Shown: piece after piece, positions 8,630 to 17,041 of the stretch
Layout of the letters: each line of letters starts with the position of its first letter
Numbering within the stretch: the first letter of the stretch is position 1
The notes under the pieces: model-generated
Seen by the model: the letters and a program-made list of their open reading frames with translations, nothing else
The model's database searches: none
What the model was told of the DNA's origin: nothing
Made by a program: the position numbers and the translations under genes
NCBI RefSeq assembly: GCF_012641515.1
Contig: NZ_JABAHY010000016.1
Span: 1-53,192 of the forward strand
Reading direction: 5' to 3'
From: Nesterenkonia sedimenti
GTDB taxonomy: Bacteria > Actinomycetota > Actinomycetes > Actinomycetales > Micrococcaceae
Length of the DNA: 53,192 nt

Positions 8630-9973
8630 TCAGGCTGCTTCGCGGCGGCTGCGCAGGCGGCGTCGAGGGTTGGGAATTCGGGCTCCGGCTAAGGCGGCGA
8701 TCTGGTGGCGCAGCGGGGAGTCGGCTGCGGCTTCGGCGAGTACCTGACCGGCCTGAAGTGCGGCGTCGCAGCTGCCCGGATCCCAGGGCAGGAAATCCTC
8801 TATCGCGGTGCCGGCTGGACCCAGCTGGGCCCAGGCTTCGCTGAGCTGGCGGCGCGGTGCTCGGCCGACGGCGGATTTGCGCAGTTTGGTCACCAGGAAC
8901 CGGAGGTTCTCCACTGGTACTGGGAGGTCCTCGCTCTGGGTGAGCTTCACCAGTCGGGTGAAGCCCTGGGGATCGGCCGAGCCGAGGGTGAAGATGTGAT
9001 CGGCGGCTTTCAGCGCGGTCAGGGCTGCGGTGTTGCGGCCGGGGGTGACCTCGGTGAGCTCATCGATTCCGGCGTGCTGATCGGGTTGGATATCGGAGGC
9101 GATATCGACGACGACGGCGCGGTAGTGGGTTCTTGCCACATCGAGCAGCCGCTGCAGGGCCCGGGGACGCAGTTCGGTCCAGCGTTCGGGCCTGGGCAGG
9201 CCGGTGAGCACCTCACAGCCGGCACCGTCGAATTCCACCTCGGTGGCTGCCTGTCTCAGAGTTTCGATATCGAGTCCGCCGAACTCCGCGGCCCGGCAGG
9301 CCTGGGCGATGCCGGCTGATTCCTGCAGCAGTCCCAGGTGCAGGGCGATGGAGGCTGCATGAGTGTCAGCGTCGATGAGCAGGACCTCAGCTCCGGTGCG
9401 GGCCAGTTCGGCAGCGAGGTTCACCGCCGTGGTGGTCCGGCCCGGTGCGCCTGGGGTGCCCCAGAGGACGATCACGCCACTGAGTCCGGCAGTTGGTGTC
9501 GGCTCATCCTGGACCAGCTCGGTCTCTGGCTCGCCCCCTGCCGGTTGGGCACCATCCCGGAGCCGCTGCTGTTGGGTATCGACTGCCTGGGCCGGTGGCG
9601 GGGGCAGCTCTGGGTGGTCGTCACCGGTTCGGTCCGCTTCGTCCTGCAGGGCCTCGGCCAACGTGCTCGCTGGGGTCTCATCACTGAAGGCTGCAATACC
9701 CAGTTTGGCCAGTCGGCTGCGTTCTGCGGTGACATCGGAGATCGCCACAATCCGCAGTCCGGCCTGCTGCAGTTGGGCGTGGACGGAATCGGTGATCACC
9801 TCGGTCTCCCCGATGATCAGGGCGGCATCTGCCTGGGTGAGTCTTGCGGCTGCCAGCAGTTCAGCCAGATCCTGGCAGCGGCGTTGGATGGTCACCGCAG
9901 AGTGCAGGGCTTCCAGGGCGGCAACATGATCGGTGGCCAACTGGCCGGTGGTCAAGACCGTGCAGCGTCGCAT
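8630..9973 (-). CDS. CpaE-like P-loop ATPase (MinD/ParA superfamily)
   Basis: A 447-residue protein. An N-terminal receiver-like region (about 1-125) lacks an obvious phosphorylatable pocket. A Pro/Gln-rich linker (about 125-165) follows, then a MinD/ParA-type ATPase. The ATPase has a deviant Walker A, GTPGAPGRTTTAVNLA, and the Walker A' strand VLLIDADTHAAS. Proteins of this build (CpaE/TadZ) position Tad/Flp pilus machines at cell poles. The partner is the SAF-domain gene immediately upstream, which overlaps it by a few bases, so they are translationally coupled. No pilus ATPase, prepilin or TadB/C gene is nearby, so a direct pilus role is unproven. The basic C-terminal tail (RRRLRSRREA) may bind membrane or nucleic acid. 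Confidence 0.75.
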   Translation of the reverse strand: MRRCTVLTTGQLATDHVAALEALHSAVTIQRRCQDLAELLAAARLTQADAALIIGETEVITDSVHAQLQQAGLRIVAISDVTAERSRLAKLGIAAFSDETPASTLAEALQDEADRTGDDHPELPPPPAQAVDTQQQRLRDGAQPAGGEPETELVQDEPTPTAGLSGVIVLWGTPGAPGRTTTAVNLAAELARTGAEVLLIDADTHAASIALHLGLLQESAGIAQACRAAEFGGLDIETLRQAATEVEFDGAGCEVLTGLPRPERWTELRPRALQRLLDVARTHYRAVVVDIASDIQPDQHAGIDELTEVTPGRNTAALTALKAADHIFTLGSADPQGFTRLVKLTQSEDLPVPVENLRFLVTKLRKSAVGRAPRRQLSEAWAQLGPAGTAIEDFLPWDPGSCDAALQAGQVLAEAAADSPLRHQIAALAGARIPNPRRRLRSRREAA

Positions 9974-10650
9974 CAGCTGCCCGCCCCGGAGGTTGCCGGC
10001 AGGACTGTGATCGCCGAGCCGGTGCCGGAGGCGGCCAGAATCTCGGTGATCTCCTCGGGGTCCACCAGCAGTTCCACGGTGACCGTCGATGTTGCAGCGA
10101 AGCCGGAGTCCGGCTCCCGAATCTCGGCGACCTCTGCTGCGGCAGCCAGGAGGTCCACCTCTGCGGCGTCCTCACCCGGGGCTGTTGACCAGACATCGAC
10201 CTCACGGCCGGGCTGGACCCCGCGGGCAAGCTCATGGTCGATCGCCACTGTCACCGCCTGCCGTCCCTCCGGGTCCCCCTCCCCCAGGGCAGCAGCCGGA
10301 ATGAGCTCACCCTCGGAGACCAGGCGCAGCAGCTGGGTGTTCTCCGGAAGCTCGGAGTCGGCGGAGAGATAGTGGCCGACGGCGTCGTCGATATTGACCT
10401 GAACCACCCGGAGGTCCTCCTCGGTGAGTTGATCCCCGGTGCTGAGTGTGCGGTCGGCGGCATATACCGCATGGGTGGTGTTCTGCGCGGCCACCAGTGT
10501 GGCGACCCCAGCCACTGAGGCCAGGATGAGCAGCACACCGGCGATCAGTCGGGGGTCTCGCCAGCTGGGTCGGCGCAGGCGATGGGACGGCTGGGTGGGC
10601 TGAGCAGCTGACACGTTCTGACTCCCAGGGATGCGGTGCGTAGTGTTCAC
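9973..10650 (-). CDS. SAF-domain membrane-anchored protein (CpaB/RcpC-like)
   Basis: A 225-residue protein with one N-terminal membrane helix (about 36-53, LIAGVLLILASVAGVATL) preceded by basic residues. A SAF domain (about 62-125) starts at AADRTLSTGDQLTEEDL and is followed by an RcpC-like beta-rich part containing REVDVWST. CpaB/RcpC proteins help assemble Tad/Flp pili and SAF domains resemble antifreeze folds that bind sugars. Here it lies in front of the CpaE-like gene with the stop and start codons overlapping, so the two proteins are likely to act together. The GTG start at 10650 has no clear ribosome site, which suggests a leaderless or weakly translated mRNA. The function beyond envelope association is not established. 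Confidence 0.7.
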   Translation of the reverse strand: MNTTHRIPGSQNVSAAQPTQPSHRLRRPSWRDPRLIAGVLLILASVAGVATLVAAQNTTHAVYAADRTLSTGDQLTEEDLRVVQVNIDDAVGHYLSADSELPENTQLLRLVSEGELIPAAALGEGDPEGRQAVTVAIDHELARGVQPGREVDVWSTAPGEDAAEVDLLAAAAEVAEIREPDSGFAATSTVTVELLVDPEEITEILAASGTGSAITVLPATSGAGS

Positions 10651-10718
10651 AGATGCTAATCGAAGTTCAAGACTGTGGGGAGACCCCAGTCACAGACTGT
10701 GGATAACTACGCCGCCTG

Positions 10719-10747
10719 TTGTCGGCACGATCAGCGGAGAGTAAAAT
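10719..10747 (+). promoter_or_regulatory. Putative promoter of the small HTH gene
   Basis: TTGTCG (10719-10724), a 17-bp spacer and TAAAAT (10742-10747) match a sigma-70-type promoter, giving a leader of about 30 nt before the ATG at 10784. Confidence 0.5.
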
Positions 10748-10783
10748 GATCAAACGACATCAAATGACCCGAAAGGCCCGTTC

Positions 10784-10996
10784 ATGCGCAGATTCCTCAC
10801 CCTCCCTGATGTGGCTGAGGCGCTGAACATCTCTATGTCTCAGACCCGCGCGCTGATCAATCGGGGCGAGCTGGAGGGCATTCAGATCGGCGGCCGCGGC
10901 CAGTGGCGGGTCGAGGAGGCCAAGCTCGATGAGTACATCGACCGCCTCTATGCCGAGCAGCGTGAGGCCCGGGCTGCCAAAGCTGAAACCCAGTAG
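10784..10996 (+). CDS. Excisionase/MerR-type small helix-turn-helix protein
   Basis: A 70-residue protein made almost entirely of one winged HTH of the excisionase/MerR kind. LTLPDVAEALNISMSQTRAL forms the helix-turn-helix, IQIGGRGQWRVEEAKLDEYI the wing and last helix. Closely similar small HTH proteins occur in many actinobacteria, and the type includes BldC. With no integrase or phage genes nearby, a chromosomal DNA-binding regulator is more likely than a phage excisionase. GAAAGG about 20 nt upstream is a weak ribosome site. The gene has its own promoter and is divergent from the SAF/CpaE pair. Its targets are unknown. Confidence 0.8.
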   Translation: MRRFLTLPDVAEALNISMSQTRALINRGELEGIQIGGRGQWRVEEAKLDEYIDRLYAEQREARAAKAETQ

Positions 10997-11009
10997 GCAA
11001 CTTTCTGTT

Positions 11010-11531
11010 TTAGTAGCGCCGACTGCGCAGCATCACCAGCGCGGAGACCGGGATGGTCAGCCGGCGCTGCTGGTCGGCGAGGTCGAAGTGGTCCTGTCCG
11101 GCGGCATAGAGCACACCCTCTACCGGTGGACCCGCTGAGGCAGTGGTGACCGTAACCTCTTCCCGGTGCTGAGCCAGGGCTCGCAGCGGTGAGGTGATGC
11201 TCAATCTGCGCCGGGCCACCGAGGCCTCGGGCTTCGCCTTCCAACCCAGGGAATGGACCGCGAGCACAGCGTCCAGCGAAATCAGGATGCTGCGGCCCCG
11301 GTGCTGACCGCTGAGCCAGTCGCTGCCGACCTCCCCGATTTCACATTCGATCCGACCGGCACTGGGCAGCTCCAGCTGCAGGCTGCTGCCGGTATGGGCG
11401 CGGAGCCGATCAGCCAGAGGCATGCGGGCGCGTTCGATCTCCACGGCCTCGACTGTCTCCGCCTCCAGGTCCTGGTGGCGTTGGTCCTCCCACTGCGCCT
11501 GAAGATCGGCGAAGAGCGCATCCCAGCGCAT
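11010..11531 (-). CDS. Conserved actinobacterial protein of unknown function
   Basis: A 173-residue soluble protein with no signal sequence or membrane helix. It starts MRWDALFADLQAQWEDQRHQ, has a charged helical N-terminus, and then a beta-rich body with repeated short strands (SLQLELPSAG, RSILISLDAVLAV, HFDLADQQRRLTIPVSAL) that recall a small barrel. The ATG at 11531 is preceded by GAAGGAGG at ideal spacing; an upstream in-frame start at 11594 would add a non-conserved leader. I recognise it as a protein often encoded near LysM, Rv3235 and secA in Micrococcales, but no function is known to me. It converges with the small HTH gene, 13 bp apart, and is divergent from the LysM gene. Confidence 0.7.
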   Translation of the reverse strand: MRWDALFADLQAQWEDQRHQDLEAETVEAVEIERARMPLADRLRAHTGSSLQLELPSAGRIECEIGEVGSDWLSGQHRGRSILISLDAVLAVHSLGWKAKPEASVARRRLSITSPLRALAQHREEVTVTTASAGPPVEGVLYAAGQDHFDLADQQRRLTIPVSALVMLRSRRY

Positions 11532-11604
11532 ACTGCCTCCTTCACTTCTCATCACCAGGATAGACAGCACCCTGTTGCAAGCTGCAAACCTCATGTACTA
11601 TCTG

Positions 11605-11632
11605 TTGTCACCAAACAGCATCAAACTATATG
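11605..11632 (+). promoter_or_regulatory. Putative promoter of the LysM gene
   Basis: TTGTCA (11605-11610), a 16-bp spacer and TATATG (11627-11632). This predicts a transcript start near 11639 and a short leader carrying GAGGT before the ATG at 11655. Confidence 0.5.
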
Positions 11633-11654
11633 TTCGAGTACCTGTGAGGTTGAT

Positions 11655-11927
11655 ATGCCGCCATTCATCCCTGAACGGATAGCAGCGCTCTCCCCGCGAC
11701 TGGCCGGAGCCCCGCAGCGCAGTGAGCCCTCAGCACCGCTGGTCGAGGTTCGACCCGGGCAGAGCCTGTGGGATATTGCCGCCGATCACTTGGGCACTGC
11801 CGCCACCGACTGGGAGATCGCCGCTGAATGGCCGCGCTGGCATGCGGCCAATGCTGAAGAGATCGGCCCCGACCCCGCCGCTCTGAAACCGGGGACTGTT
11901 CTCTCCCCACCTAAGTCCCAGATCTGA
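11655..11927 (+). CDS. Small LysM-domain protein
   Basis: A 90-residue protein whose central part (about 28-85) is one LysM domain: VRPGQSLWDIAADHLG, then WPRWHAANAEEIG and LKPGTVLSPP. LysM modules bind the N-acetylglucosamine backbone of peptidoglycan. There is no signal peptide or membrane helix, so export is not explained by this start, and in cytoplasmic form it might instead act as a protein-interaction module. Single LysM genes like this commonly sit just ahead of the Rv3235-family gene and secA in Micrococcales. The next gene begins 13 bp downstream, so the two are probably one operon. Confidence 0.75.
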   Translation: MPPFIPERIAALSPRLAGAPQRSEPSAPLVEVRPGQSLWDIAADHLGTAATDWEIAAEWPRWHAANAEEIGPDPAALKPGTVLSPPKSQI

Positions 11928-11940
11928 AAGGACCCCGCTG

Positions 11941-12522
11941 ATGAACACCGCCGAAGCCCTTACCCCAGTCCCAGAGCCCCCAGCGGCGCAACCGCATCCG
12001 CTGGCCGGCAGACCGCTGCGGATCGAGCAGGAGGAACCCACCTCAGAGGGTTGGACCGCCTTCCAGCGCAATCCTCGGTTCCGGCTCAAGCGTGAGGATG
12101 AGGTGCCCAGACTGCTGGCTTCCCAGGGGCAGGCCGCAGAAGAGGCTGATCTTCAGCGGCCCACCGCTCTGGCCGGATTTCAGGAGGAGCGCCGGCAGAT
12201 CCTGGCCATCTGCCGGGTGGTCTGCCAGGCGACCGTGGAGACTCTGAGCGGACTGCGCTCCCCTGCCCAGCTGCAGCGCTGGCTGGAACGCGAGGTCCAG
12301 CACAAGGTATGGCAGCGCGCCCAGCTGATGACTCGCCGCCGAGGCAACACTCCGGTGACACCCACCCCGCTGCAGTTCCTCTCTGAACGCACCACACCAG
12401 TGCGCTCGGGAGTGTGGGAGGCCGCCGTCGTATTCAATGACGGGAACCGGGTCCGAGCCTGTGCTCTGCGCCTGCAGGCACACCTGCGGCGTTGGCGGGT
12501 TACAGCCTTAGAACTGGGTTAG
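11941..12522 (+). CDS. Rv3235-family protein
   Basis: A 193-residue protein with a Pro-rich disordered N-terminus (about 1-60). The conserved C-terminal half has the pattern ICRVVCQATVETLSGLRSPAQL, then LERWVQHK-like and RACALRLQAHLRRWRVTALELG. This is the pattern of the actinobacterial Rv3235 family, small proteins of unknown function encoded close to secA. The C-terminal part is predicted to fold; no enzyme motif is visible. The start has GAAAGGACC 10-13 nt upstream. A short hairpin (about 12530-12547, AGCGCC/GGCGCT) lies after its stop, before the secA start at 12602. Confidence 0.75.
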   Translation: MNTAEALTPVPEPPAAQPHPLAGRPLRIEQEEPTSEGWTAFQRNPRFRLKREDEVPRLLASQGQAAEEADLQRPTALAGFQEERRQILAICRVVCQATVETLSGLRSPAQLQRWLEREVQHKVWQRAQLMTRRRGNTPVTPTPLQFLSERTTPVRSGVWEAAVVFNDGNRVRACALRLQAHLRRWRVTALELG

Positions 12523-12601
12523 GTTCGCAGCGCCGCCTTTGGGCGCTTACACTGGCAAGTGGTCCAGTCTGCGAGAAATGAACTGACGGAGAGACGTTAC
12601 T

Positions 12602-15214
12602 GTGCCCACTCTGCTGGAGAAAGTCCTCAAAACCGGGGACAAGAAGATCCTCAAGCGCCTGCGCGGCATCGCCGATGCCGTGAACCTGCTCGAGGAGGAG
12701 TTTAGGGAACTCTCCGACGCCGAGCTGCGCGGGGAGACCGATCGGTTCAAGGAGCGCCTGGCCGAGGGCGAGTCGCTGGACTCCGTCCTCCCCGAGGCCT
12801 TCGCCGCGGTCCGCGAGGCCGCAGACCGCACCCTGGGCCAGCGGCACTATGACGTGCAGATCATGGGTGGCGCCGCCCTGCATATGGGCAATATCGCTGA
12901 GATGGGCACCGGTGAGGGTAAGACTCTGGTCGCCACCGCCCCGGCCTATCTCAACGCCCTGACCGGTAAGGGCGTCCACGTCATCACCGTCAACGACTAT
13001 CTCGCCAAATACCAGGCCGACCTCATGGGCCGTGTCTACCGTTTCCTGGGACTGACCACCGGCGTGATCGTCAATAACCTCAAATCCGCTCAGCGCCGCG
13101 AGGCCTATGCCGCTGATATCACCTACGGCACGAATAATGAGTTCGGCTTCGACTTCCTGCGCGACAATATGGCTCAGTCCCTGGAAGACCTCGTCCAGCG
13201 CGAGCACCACTACGCGATCATCGATGAGATCGACTCCATCCTCATCGACGAGGCCCGCACCCCGCTGATCATCTCCGGTGCCTCCAATAACGACATCTCC
13301 CGCTGGTACGCCGACTTCGCCAAACTCGTCCAGAGCCTGAAGAAGGATGAGGACTACGAGGTCGATGAGAAGAAGCGCACTGTCGGAGTCCTGGAATCCG
13401 GTATCGACAAGGTCGAGGACTACCTGGGTATCGAGAATCTCTACGAAACCCAGAACACCACCCTGATCCAGTACCTGAACAACGCGATCCGGGCCAAGGA
13501 GCTCTATAAGCGCGATACCGACTATGTGGTCACCAAGAATGAGGTCCACATCGTCGATGAGCACACCGGACGTATCCTCAAGGGCCGCCGTTACAACGAG
13601 GGCCTGCACCAGGCCATTGAGGCTAAGGAAGGTGTCCGGATCAAGCCGGAGAACCAGACCCGGGCCACAGTGACCCTGCAGAACTACTTCCGCGGCTACG
13701 ACAAGATCTCCGGTATGACCGGTACTGCCGAGACCGAGGCCGCAGAGTTCATGTCCACCTATAAGCTCGGTGTGGTCCCCATCCCGCCGAACCGCCCGCG
13801 CCAGCGGATCGACCACAATGACCTCGTCTACAAGAACGAGATCGTGAAGTTCAATGCGGTGGTCAAGGACATCGAGGCCCGCTACGAGAAGGGCCAGCCG
13901 GTGCTGGTGGGCACCGAGTCCGTGGAGAAGTCCGAGTACCTCTCGAAGATGCTGGCCAAGAAGGGCATCCGGCACGAGGTGCTCAACGCGAAGAACCACG
14001 AACGTGAGGCCGCTATTGTGGCCCAGGCCGGACGCAAGGGCGCAATCACTGTGGCCACCAATATGGCCGGCCGTGGTACTGACATCATGCTCGGCGGCAA
14101 CTCCGAGTTCAACGCTGTGCACGAGATGGAGAAACTCGGCCTGGATCCCGAGGAGGACGCCGAGGAGTACGAGGCCCGCTGGCCCGAGGTCTTCGCCAAG
14201 GCCAAGGAAGAGGCCGAGCGCGAAGGTGATGAGGTCCGTGACCTGGGCGGTCTCTATGTCCTGGGCACCGAGCGTCACCAGTCCCGCCGTATCGACAACC
14301 AGCTGCGCGGTCGTTCCGGCCGTCAGGGTGATCCCGGCGAGTCCCGGTTCTACATCTCCCTGACCGACAACCTCATGCGCCTGTTCAACGCCGGAGCCGC
14401 CCAGCGGATCATGAACTCCCCGGCCATGGACGAGGAGACTCCAGTGGAGCACAAGATGGTCTCCGGGGCCATCGCCTCCGCCCAGCAGCAGCGGGAGTCC
14501 CAGAACACTGAACAGCGCAAGAACGTGCTGAAGTACGACGATGTGATGAACCGTCAGCGTGAGGCCATCTACTCCGACCGCCGACGGATCCTTGAGGGCG
14601 ACGACGTCCACGAGAAGGTCCAGCACTTCATCGAGGATGCAGTGGCCCTGATGATCGATGAGAAGACTGTGGCCTCATCCTCCGAGGACTGGGACCTCGA
14701 AGGTCTCTGGGAGGAGCTGAAAGACCTCTACCCGATCACCCTGGAGATCGAGGACCTCATCGAGGAGGCTGGCGGTATCGACCAGCTCTCGATCAAGATG
14801 CTCAAGCGTGAGATCACCTCCGATGCCAAGATCGCCTATGAGCAGAAGGAGGAGGAGGTCGGCTCCGAAGCGCTGCGCCAGCTGGAGCGCCGGGTGCTGC
14901 TCTCAGTCATCGATGAGAAGTGGCAGGACCACCTCTACGAGATGGACTACCTGAAGTCCGGTATCGGTCTGCGCTCGATGGCCCAGCGCGATCCCCTGGT
15001 GGAGTACCAGCGGGAGGGTTACCTCCTGTTCCAGGGGATGGCTGAGGATATCCGCGAGGAGTCGGTCCGTAAGCTCTTCCAGGCCGAGGTCCGCGCGGTC
15101 ACCCCGAAGACCGAGGCCCCGGATCTGCCCGGTATCAAGGACGGTCGGATTGCTGCCGCCGGTAAGCAGATCCAGGTCCCCGGTCTCAAGGATGCCAAAG
15201 GCTCCTCCGACTAG
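12602..15214 (+). CDS. secA: Preprotein translocase ATPase SecA
   Basis: An 870-residue motor that drives unfolded preproteins through SecYEG. NBD1 has Walker [18 protein letters not shown] (about 100-116) and the DEAD-like box [15 protein letters not shown] (about 207-221). The preprotein cross-linking domain follows, including [19 protein letters not shown]2 has the helicase motifs [26 protein letters not shown] and [17 protein letters not shown]. The helical scaffold has [18 protein letters not shown]. The C-terminus ends without the zinc-binding SEC-C motif, as in mycobacterial SecA1. The start is a GTG with GACGGAGAG about 10 nt upstream. It converges with hpf, the stops being 12 bp apart. 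Confidence 0.97.
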   Translation: MPTLLEKVLKTGDKKILKRLRGIADAVNLLEEEFRELSDAELRGETDRFKERLAEGESLDSVLPEAFAAVREAADRTLGQRHYDVQIMGGAALHMGNIAEMGTGEGKTLVATAPAYLNALTGKGVHVITVNDYLAKYQADLMGRVYRFLGLTTGVIVNNLKSAQRREAYAADITYGTNNEFGFDFLRDNMAQSLEDLVQREHHYAIIDEIDSILIDEARTPLIISGASNNDISRWYADFAKLVQSLKKDEDYEVDEKKRTVGVLESGIDKVEDYLGIENLYETQNTTLIQYLNNAIRAKELYKRDTDYVVTKNEVHIVDEHTGRILKGRRYNEGLHQAIEAKEGVRIKPENQTRATVTLQNYFRGYDKISGMTGTAETEAAEFMSTYKLGVVPIPPNRPRQRIDHNDLVYKNEIVKFNAVVKDIEARYEKGQPVLVGTESVEKSEYLSKMLAKKGIRHEVLNAKNHEREAAIVAQAGRKGAITVATNMAGRGTDIMLGGNSEFNAVHEMEKLGLDPEEDAEEYEARWPEVFAKAKEEAEREGDEVRDLGGLYVLGTERHQSRRIDNQLRGRSGRQGDPGESRFYISLTDNLMRLFNAGAAQRIMNSPAMDEETPVEHKMVSGAIASAQQQRESQNTEQRKNVLKYDDVMNRQREAIYSDRRRILEGDDVHEKVQHFIEDAVALMIDEKTVASSSEDWDLEGLWEELKDLYPITLEIEDLIEEAGGIDQLSIKMLKREITSDAKIAYEQKEEEVGSEALRQLERRVLLSVIDEKWQDHLYEMDYLKSGIGLRSMAQRDPLVEYQREGYLLFQGMAEDIREESVRKLFQAEVRAVTPKTEAPDLPGIKDGRIAAAGKQIQVPGLKDAKGSSD

Positions 15215-15225
15215 GGAGAGACGCC

Positions 15226-15954
15226 TTAAGCAGCGGTGACCTGCGGCAGTGTCGTGCCGTTATCGGGGCGGTAGGCCCGCTCCTCCGTCTGCGGCTGGTC
15301 CGCCTTATGCTCTGCGTCCAGGGCGATGACCCCGTAGGTCCAGCCGCGCCTGCGGTAGACCGCTGAGGGCAGCGAGGTCTCCGCGTCTATGTAGAGGTAG
15401 AAGTCGTGGCCGAGCAGTTCCATATTATCCACGGCTGCATCCACTGTCATCGGTTCGGCGGGGAAGACCTTCCGGCGGATCCTGATCGGCTCGTCCCAGG
15501 CATCCTCCTCCGGCGGCAGGTTATCGGCCTCTTCGGCATCCAGCACCTGCTCGTAGAGCGGGCGGTCGGGGTCAACCGGGGTGAGCCCGGCCATGGCCTG
15601 TCCCACCGACTGCGCAGGGTGTCCCAGAGTGCCGTTGCTGCGGGCCTTTGACTTCTTCTTATCCCGTGCCCGTCGGAGTCGTTCCAGCAGTTTGTCCCAG
15701 GCGATTTCGAAGGCAGCGAATTTATCCCCAGCCTGGGCCTCCGAGCGGATGACTTTACCCCGGCCGATCACCGTCAGCTCCACGGTCATCGTGGTTTCGG
15801 CCCGGCGGTGTGCATTCTCGGACGAGACCTTGACTTCCAGCCGCTGCCCTTTGTCGGCCAGCTGCTCGACCTTCTCGAGCTTGGCTTCTATGTGTTCCTT
15901 GAACGCGGAAGGGATTGAGATGTTGCGGCCGGTGAAAGTGGTCTGCAGAGCCAT
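15226..15954 (-). CDS. hpf: Long-form ribosome hibernation promoting factor
   Basis: A 242-residue protein. The N-terminal HPF/YfiA domain (about 1-105) starts TTFTGRNISIPSAFKEHIE and includes RAETTMTVELTVIGRG. A linker follows, and then the C-terminal dimerisation domain (about 165-230) with IRRKVFPAEPMTVDAAVDNM and HDFYLYIDAET. Long HPF dimerises 70S ribosomes into inactive 100S particles; in mycobacteria the form mainly stabilises 70S ribosomes in stasis or hypoxia. The ATG at 15954 has AAGGAGG at ideal spacing; an upstream frame starting at 15987 is less likely. The 188-bp gap before comF holds its promoter region and no gene. It shares the conserved neighbourhood with secA and lpqB. Confidence 0.94.
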   Translation of the reverse strand: MALQTTFTGRNISIPSAFKEHIEAKLEKVEQLADKGQRLEVKVSSENAHRRAETTMTVELTVIGRGKVIRSEAQAGDKFAAFEIAWDKLLERLRRARDKKKSKARSNGTLGHPAQSVGQAMAGLTPVDPDRPLYEQVLDAEEADNLPPEEDAWDEPIRIRRKVFPAEPMTVDAAVDNMELLGHDFYLYIDAETSLPSAVYRRRGWTYGVIALDAEHKADQPQTEERAYRPDNGTTLPQVTAA

Positions 15955-16142
15955 GATTTCCTCCTTGACGTCCGTCCTGTTGTACACAGCGACGGCGGAG
16001 GACTCGTCTCGAGCCCACCGTCACTGCGATGGGTCTCTTTCGGTCAAGCACCCATACTCCACCGTAGGACGAAAGTCTGGGAACAGGAAGTGTTTTTTCT
16101 GAATTCGTCCTTGACTTGGGAACTCCTTCGGCTGCCCTCGGC

Positions 16143-16979
16143 TCACCATCCTGCCGGAGGGGTTGCCGCCAGTACTGCTGCGGCGTGAACCCGGGCTCCG
16201 GCGGCAGTGAGCACTCCGTAGAGGGCTGCGAGGGTGGCCCCGGTGGTCAGCACATCATCGATCAGCAGGACATCGGCTCCGCTGAGCCGTTCAGCGGCCC
16301 CTGGGGTGAGGATGAACTGGCTACCTGCCTGACGGCGTCGTCGTTTGGATCGGGTCTTCTGAGCATCCCCGGTGACCGCGGTGATCACCGATCCGGAGGG
16401 TCTGACCAGCCCAGTTGTGGGTGTGCAGCCGGCTGGAAGCTGGCAGGCGGTGACCAATTCGGTCACCGGGCACCGGCCGCGTCGAATCCGGGATCGCAGT
16501 GAGGCCGGGGGCCAGATCAGCAGTGCCCCCGAGTCCACAGCACCGACGGGTGGAAGGAGGTCCTCCGCTGCTGCGGCCAGTGAGCGGGACAGTGCTGCGG
16601 CCAGCAGCGGGCGCAGCCGGATGCGCTCGTCGTCCTTGAACCGGATCACCAGTTCGGAGACCAGAGTGCTGTAGAAACCGGCGGCATAGGCCGGTAGGAC
16701 CATCAGACCATCGCCAGCTGCCGGCGGGGACTGGATTCCGGTCACCGGCAGTGCCTCGGCATGCCCTTCAGCGCGGAAGGGCCTTGCCGTCATCGCCCGG
16801 AAATCCGCAGTGCAGTCGGCACAGAGCTCTTCACCGGGTCTGTGCTCCTGTGCACGGCAGCCCAGACACCAGACCGGCGCGGCCAGTCCGAATGCCTCTG
16901 CTGCGGCGCTGCGGACTCCTCTGCCGGCCCGGGAGAACCACATCCGGTCCAGTCCGGCCAGGAGGCGTTGGGTGTCCAT
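16143..16979 (-). CDS. ComF-family phosphoribosyltransferase-like protein
   Basis: A 278-residue protein of the ComFC/GntX family. The N-terminus carries a zinc-ribbon-like CLGC...CADC pair. The C-terminal half is a type I phosphoribosyltransferase fold, with the PRPP-binding motif DVLLIDDVLTTGATLAALYG. ComFC acts in DNA uptake during competence in other bacteria; in actinobacteria with no competence locus nearby its role is unknown. I start it at the ATG at 16979 (MDTQRLLAGLDRMWF) because the longer frame would run into lpqB. It is the last gene of the mtrA-mtrB-lpqB-comF run, 62 bp after lpqB. Confidence 0.85.
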   Translation of the reverse strand: MDTQRLLAGLDRMWFSRAGRGVRSAAAEAFGLAAPVWCLGCRAQEHRPGEELCADCTADFRAMTARPFRAEGHAEALPVTGIQSPPAAGDGLMVLPAYAAGFYSTLVSELVIRFKDDERIRLRPLLAAALSRSLAAAAEDLLPPVGAVDSGALLIWPPASLRSRIRRGRCPVTELVTACQLPAGCTPTTGLVRPSGSVITAVTGDAQKTRSKRRRRQAGSQFILTPGAAERLSGADVLLIDDVLTTGATLAALYGVLTAAGARVHAAAVLAATPPAGW

Positions 16980-17041
16980 ACCCGAAGTCTGACCGCACCG
17001 GCGGGATCTGGCCAGAGGGGTCAGCAGCTGCTGTGGATAAC

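Noticed and set aside
12500-14626. 708-codon open frame on the minus strand inside secA
   Set aside because: It mirrors the secA coding strand, is Leu/Val/Gly/Asp-repetitive and matches no family. The secA frame explains the region.
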